From assembly GCA_000830295.1 (NCBI GenBank), contig CP010425.1, positions 539,308 to 603,307 of the forward strand: a stretch of DNA of 64,000 nucleotides, written 5' to 3'. A program made the position numbers and the translations under genes. Shown piece by piece: positions 60,201 to 64,000 of this stretch (the first letter of the stretch is position 1; every line of letters begins with the position of its first letter). Under the pieces are notes generated by a model. It saw only the letters and a list, made by a program, of their open reading frames with translations, made no database searches and was not told the DNA's origin. Source of the stretch: an archaeon GW2011_AR15 (GTDB lineage: Archaea; Nanobdellota; Nanobdellia; Woesearchaeales; GW2011-AR15).

Positions 60201-61922
60201 ATGTCTGACCTTCTTAAGGACGTGATGAAGAGGTCAATAGACAGTGAGTTCTACAGCCCATTCCCCAAAGGCTACAGGCCCGGCAGGACAAAGTATATTG
60301 TTGTATTCGGCACAGTGATATCAGGAATAGGCAAGGGCATTTTTGCAGGTTCGCTTGGGAAGCTGCTGAGGTATAAGGGATTCACGATTTCCCCCATAAA
60401 GTTTGACGGCTACCTCAACCAGGATGCAGGCACGCTTAATCCATACAGGCACGGGGAGGTCTTTGTGCTTGAGGACGGCACAGAATCAGACATGGACCTC
60501 GGCACATACGAGAGATTCCTTGACATTAATCTTACAAAAGACAACTACATCACAAACGGCAAGCTTTTCCAGGAGATACTGAATAAGGAGAGGAGAGGGG
60601 ATTACCTTGGCAGGGATGTGCAGGTCATTCCCCATGTTACAGGAGAGATAAAGCTGTTTCTGAGAAAGCTGGCTGTAAAGTCAAAATCTGATATTGTCTT
60701 GTTTGAAGTCGGCGGTACAGTAGGGGATCTGGAAAGCATGTTCTGCATAGAGGCAGTAAGGCAGCTGATGTATGAGGAAGGAAAGGAGAATGTCTGCGCA
60801 ATAGCAGTCACATATATCATGGAGCCGGGGTTTTTGGGGGAGCAGAAAAGCAAAGCAGCCCAGCTTGGCATAAAGAGCCTGCTTTCAAGCGGAATCCAGC
60901 CCGACATAATCGCATGCAGGGCAAAAAATGAGGTTACGGAAAAAATAAGGCAGAAAATAAGCCTGTATTCCAATGTAGAGCTTCGAGATGTCCTTAGCAT
61001 CCCTGATGTCGGAAGCATTTATTTTGTTCCTGAGATGATAAGGAAGACAGGAGTTGCTGAAAGCGTGATGAAGAAGCTGAAGCTTGGCAGCAGGATATCA
61101 AAAAAAGAAGAAGAAAGCAAATGGCAGAAATGGTCTAAGTTTACAGGCAGGATAAAAAACCCGAAAAACAGGGTTGTTATAGGCATGTTCGGGAAATATA
61201 CCAATCTAAGGGACTCTTATGCCAGCATACTGAAGGCGCTGGAGCATGCAGGAGCTAATCTTGACACTGCAGTTGAAATAAAATGGATAGAGACAACAGA
61301 TATTGAAGAAGGGAAACTTAAAGTTGAAGAGGCCCTGAAAGGCATTGACGGCGCGCTTATAGCTCCAGGATTCGGGAAGAGAGGGACAGAAGGCAAGATT
61401 GCCAGCATAAAATACATCAGGCAAAAAAATATACCCTATCTCGGAGTCTGTTACGGCATGCAGATGGCCATAATAGAGTTCGCAAGGAATGTCTGCGGGC
61501 TTAAGGATGCTAACTCGACAGAGATAGATAGCAGGACGAGGCACCAGGTTATTGACATACTGCCCGAGCAGAAGAAGATTGAAGGATTAGGGGGAAACAT
61601 GAGGCTGGGCGCAAAAGAAGTTTTAGTAAAGAAAGGCACAATGGCATATGAGCTCTATGGCAGAAAGAAGATGATAAAGGAAAGGTTCAGGCACAGATAT
61701 GAAGTAAACCCAGAGTATATCCCCCTGCTGGCGAAGAAAGGCATGGTTTTTTCAGGCAAGCATCCTGAGTATGACATAATGCAGATAATGGAGCTTCCGG
61801 GGAAGAGATTCTTTGTCGGCAGCCAGTTCCACCCCGAATTCACATCTAAATTACTCCATCCCAACCCTCTCTACCTCGGTTTTGTCAGGGCGGCTCTTGG
61901 ATCGGGCCTCAGTAAACTATAA
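60201..61922 (+). CDS. pyrG: CTP synthase (divergent, with N-terminal extension)
   Basis: 573 residues. The synthetase domain has a modified P-loop (VVFGTVISGIGKGI instead of the usual VTGGVVSSLGKGI), SPIKFDGYLNQDAGTLNPY, GEVFVLEDGTESDMDLGTYERFL and EVGGTVGDLES. The C-terminal glutaminase has the Cys in GVCYGMQMAII (about 417) and His-Glu in QFHPEFTSK (about 543). It makes CTP from UTP and glutamine. About 27 extra residues precede the usual start. ATG at 60201 follows the GAGGTG SD; the GTG at 60189 lies inside that SD. Confidence 0.93.
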   Translation: MSDLLKDVMKRSIDSEFYSPFPKGYRPGRTKYIVVFGTVISGIGKGIFAGSLGKLLRYKGFTISPIKFDGYLNQDAGTLNPYRHGEVFVLEDGTESDMDLGTYERFLDINLTKDNYITNGKLFQEILNKERRGDYLGRDVQVIPHVTGEIKLFLRKLAVKSKSDIVLFEVGGTVGDLESMFCIEAVRQLMYEEGKENVCAIAVTYIMEPGFLGEQKSKAAQLGIKSLLSSGIQPDIIACRAKNEVTEKIRQKISLYSNVELRDVLSIPDVGSIYFVPEMIRKTGVAESVMKKLKLGSRISKKEEESKWQKWSKFTGRIKNPKNRVVIGMFGKYTNLRDSYASILKALEHAGANLDTAVEIKWIETTDIEEGKLKVEEALKGIDGALIAPGFGKRGTEGKIASIKYIRQKNIPYLGVCYGMQMAIIEFARNVCGLKDANSTEIDSRTRHQVIDILPEQKKIEGLGGNMRLGAKEVLVKKGTMAYELYGRKKMIKERFRHRYEVNPEYIPLLAKKGMVFSGKHPEYDIMQIMELPGKRFFVGSQFHPEFTSKLLHPNPLYLGFVRAALGSGLSKL

Positions 61923-61970
61923 ATACTTACTTTCTCTTTAAGATAATAAAAAAAATAGAGGGATGGGTTT

Positions 61971-64000
61971 TTGAGGAAAGTACTGTTCGCTGCTGTTGTA
62001 CTGATTATATTATTTTCTGCACTCTCGGTTAGTAAGCCAACAGGCCCTGAAGTAAGTGCAAAAGTTCTCGAGATATCTGAAAAACAGGAAAAATTTGATG
62101 TTATTGTAAAATTCAGGGACACACCAGATATAGCTTCACTTAGCAAAACCGATTCTGCCAAAAGCCTTTCAATAAAAGCAGCAGAAATAGCGGATTTTCA
62201 GGAAAATAAACTGGATGAGATACTTGATAAAGACCTCAGACTAAAAAGGCAGAATAGCCTTACAAATGCAGCAACACTCTCAGTAACGCAGGAGGGCCTT
62301 GAAAAACTGATAAATGACCCGGATGTTGAATTTATCTATGAAGATATGCCCGTCCAGGCATTCCTCGATGTTTCTGCTCCGCTGATAGATGCAAACGATT
62401 TCTGGGCTATTAACATCAGCGGAATTGAAATAAACGGGACAGGGGAGACAGTGTGCATAATTGATTCTGGGATAGAGTATAATCACACCTCGTTGGGTGC
62501 ATGCACGATAATAAACGAAACACGCTTCGGAAATAATGAGTCGTTTGCGAACGAGTCAGCACATGATTACACAAATGATCTTTCGCAGATATTCAAAGTC
62601 AACTACACAGGATTTACAAACATAGCAGTCCATTTTGTGAATATAAGCACTGAAGCAGAATTTGATTATGTTGAGATACTTGACCCGAATAACAACAACA
62701 ATACTATTGCAGTATACACAGGCAACCACGACAATGTATGGACGCCTTCTGTTGATGGGGACACAATTTATGTCAAGCTTGAAACAGACTTATCTGTAAC
62801 TGGCTGGGGATTCAAGATTGACCAAGTGATAAACGGCTCTGTAAATACAACCCTAAACTGGTCAACATGTGAGAAAGTTATTGGAGGGTGGGATTTCACA
62901 GGCACTAACTCAAGCCTTGACGATCAGGACCCCATGGATAATTATGGCCACGGAACTCATGTTGCAGGAATAGTCGCATCAACACATAGTACATATATGG
63001 GCATTGCTCCTGGGGCGAAAATTGTTGCAGTCAAAGCACTAAACAGTACAGGCGGCGGAACAACGTCAGATATCCTGGCAGCCATAGAGTTTTGCATAGA
63101 GAATAAAGACAGGCTGAATGTATCCGTTGTTTCCATGAGTCTTGGAGTCTCAACTCAATATGCTAATAACTGTGATGCTGATAATTCATTATTTGCTTTA
63201 TATTCTCAAACCATACAGCAGGGAATTGCAAATAATATCTCTTTTGTTTCAGCATCAGGGAATGAAGCGAATTCATCAGGAATAACTTTCCCTGCCTGCC
63301 TACAAAATGTGACTTCTGTAGGAGCAACAACAGAAGCAGATGCAGTTGATACAAGCTATTCAAATTCAGCGGCCATACTTGACCTACTGGCCCCAGGAAC
63401 GAATATAACCTCCACCTACATAGGCGGCGGAACAACAGAACTGGATGGAACATCAATGGCAACACCCCATGTAGCAGGAGCATTTTTGCTGATAAGAAAT
63501 TTCAAGAGGCTGGAAAACGGTACAATATTAACGCCAAAACAGATTGAGAACATACTGAAAGCAACCGGGATAAATTTAACAGATTCAAGAAACTCTCTAA
63601 ATTTTTCAAGAATAAACCTCTCAGCAGCCCTAGAATCTATCGACGACATTCCCAGAATAACATTTGTTGAGGGAAATGCAACCGGGAATACAAGCATAAG
63701 CTCCAGATTTGTGAATATAACCACATCAGAGCCACTCCATAGGTCATATGTGGAAGTTGATAGCACAACAAATTACACAATGAGCGGAAGCTCTGAGAAT
63801 TTCTACTACAACATTACGGGGTTAAGTGTTGGCAGCCATAATTTCACAGTGCATGCTGTAGATTCAACAAACAACACAGGAAACAGTTCATTAGTCAGTT
63901 TCACAGTCACGCCGGCAGCACCGGGCATAACTCTGAATTACCCGACCGAATCATTGGTCGTAAACAGCTTTACAGTTGAGCTTAATTATACACTGAATGA
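61971..64000 (+). CDS. Secreted subtilase (S8) with a CUB-like insert, C-terminus outside the window
   Basis: 676 visible residues. The signal peptide (KVLFAAVVLIILFSALSV) and an inhibitor-I9-like propeptide (about 20-125) come before the catalytic domain: Asp in CIIDSGIEYNH (about 163), His in NYGHGTHVAGI (about 329), and Ser in DGTSMATPHVAG (about 492). Between Asp and His lies an extra domain of about 110 residues resembling a CUB/PPC fold (YTGFTNIAVHFVNISTEAEFDYVEILD). Ig-like domains follow from about 570. The start is TTG at 61971 after GAGGGATGG; the nearby ATG runs into a stop. Confidence 0.85.
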   Translation, partial: MRKVLFAAVVLIILFSALSVSKPTGPEVSAKVLEISEKQEKFDVIVKFRDTPDIASLSKTDSAKSLSIKAAEIADFQENKLDEILDKDLRLKRQNSLTNAATLSVTQEGLEKLINDPDVEFIYEDMPVQAFLDVSAPLIDANDFWAINISGIEINGTGETVCIIDSGIEYNHTSLGACTIINETRFGNNESFANESAHDYTNDLSQIFKVNYTGFTNIAVHFVNISTEAEFDYVEILDPNNNNNTIAVYTGNHDNVWTPSVDGDTIYVKLETDLSVTGWGFKIDQVINGSVNTTLNWSTCEKVIGGWDFTGTNSSLDDQDPMDNYGHGTHVAGIVASTHSTYMGIAPGAKIVAVKALNSTGGGTTSDILAAIEFCIENKDRLNVSVVSMSLGVSTQYANNCDADNSLFALYSQTIQQGIANNISFVSASGNEANSSGITFPACLQNVTSVGATTEADAVDTSYSNSAAILDLLAPGTNITSTYIGGGTTELDGTSMATPHVAGAFLLIRNFKRLENGTILTPKQIENILKATGINLTDSRNSLNFSRINLSAALESIDDIPRITFVEGNATGNTSISSRFVNITTSEPLHRSYVEVDSTTNYTMSGSSENFYYNITGLSVGSHNFTVHAVDSTNNTGNSSLVSFTVTPAAPGITLNYPTESLVVNSFTVELNYTLN

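Overview
The window is a gene-dense archaeal chromosome segment of low to moderate G+C. Archaeal markers are ribosomal proteins L34e and L14e, replication factor C small subunit, pelota, NAC, the GatE subunit of Glu-tRNA(Gln) amidotransferase, an archaeal ATP-dependent DNA ligase, AlaX, geranylgeranyl reductase, TrmB- and ArsR-type regulators, archaeal RNase P RNA, and tRNAs with introns at position 37/38. Many genes look leaderless, with a TATA box about 25-30 bases before the ATG, and several convergent pairs touch or overlap. The divergent CTP synthase, the many small unannotated membrane proteins, and ADP-forming acetyl-CoA synthetase as an ATP-yielding step suggest a fermentative DPANN archaeon of the Woesearchaeota/Pacearchaeota kind. 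That placement is inference.

Layout. 1-10.6 kb: a Hef-type helicase fragment, an EMC3/DUF106-type insertase with a large extracytoplasmic insert, a GH5-like glycosidase, L34e-L14e, a TrmB regulator, the two acetyl-CoA synthetase subunits, a cytidine-deaminase-like protein and a 1033-residue phosphoesterase fusion. 10.6-18.4 kb: a DUF3147-like membrane protein, pelota, then a five-gene envelope operon (anchored protein, polytopic protein with external domain, three related lipoproteins). 18.4-25.2 kb: RfcS, a PRC-barrel protein, a site-2-protease-like pseudoenzyme, TraB, a membrane HTH regulator, RNase P RNA, and a NAC - two helical proteins - MinD - unknown operon. 25.3-41 kb: unknown cytosolic proteins, lipid reductase, four large surface proteins, glycoside-hydrolase-like genes including a membrane glycosyltransferase/GH106-like fusion, and AlaX with a 42-residue zinc ribbon.

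41-52.8 kb is an accessory island for a surface glycan or other modified product: a GT2 glycosyltransferase, an epimerase, three radical SAM proteins, a short TraB-like protein, a pyruvyltransferase-like protein, a CapK-like adenylating enzyme and a TylF-like methyltransferase. GatE lies inside it. Part of the island is visibly richer in A+T. 52.8-64 kb returns to housekeeping genes (DNA ligase, tRNA-Thr, methyltransferase, antiporter, rhomboid, CTP synthase) and ends in a subtilase that runs off the window.

The most unusual signal is a family of short palindromic repeats beside non-coding RNA genes. Both tRNA genes (Trp at 41228, Thr at 55277) are followed by roughly 60-base hairpin units, each ending in a new copy of that tRNA's own 3' end. 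tRNA-Trp is also preceded by a degenerate copy of its own 5' end, which sits where its promoter should start transcription. A 25-base segment of the same hairpin is found inside the RNase P RNA. This looks like a small element that inserts at structured RNA genes and rebuilds the target end, and I know of no description of it.
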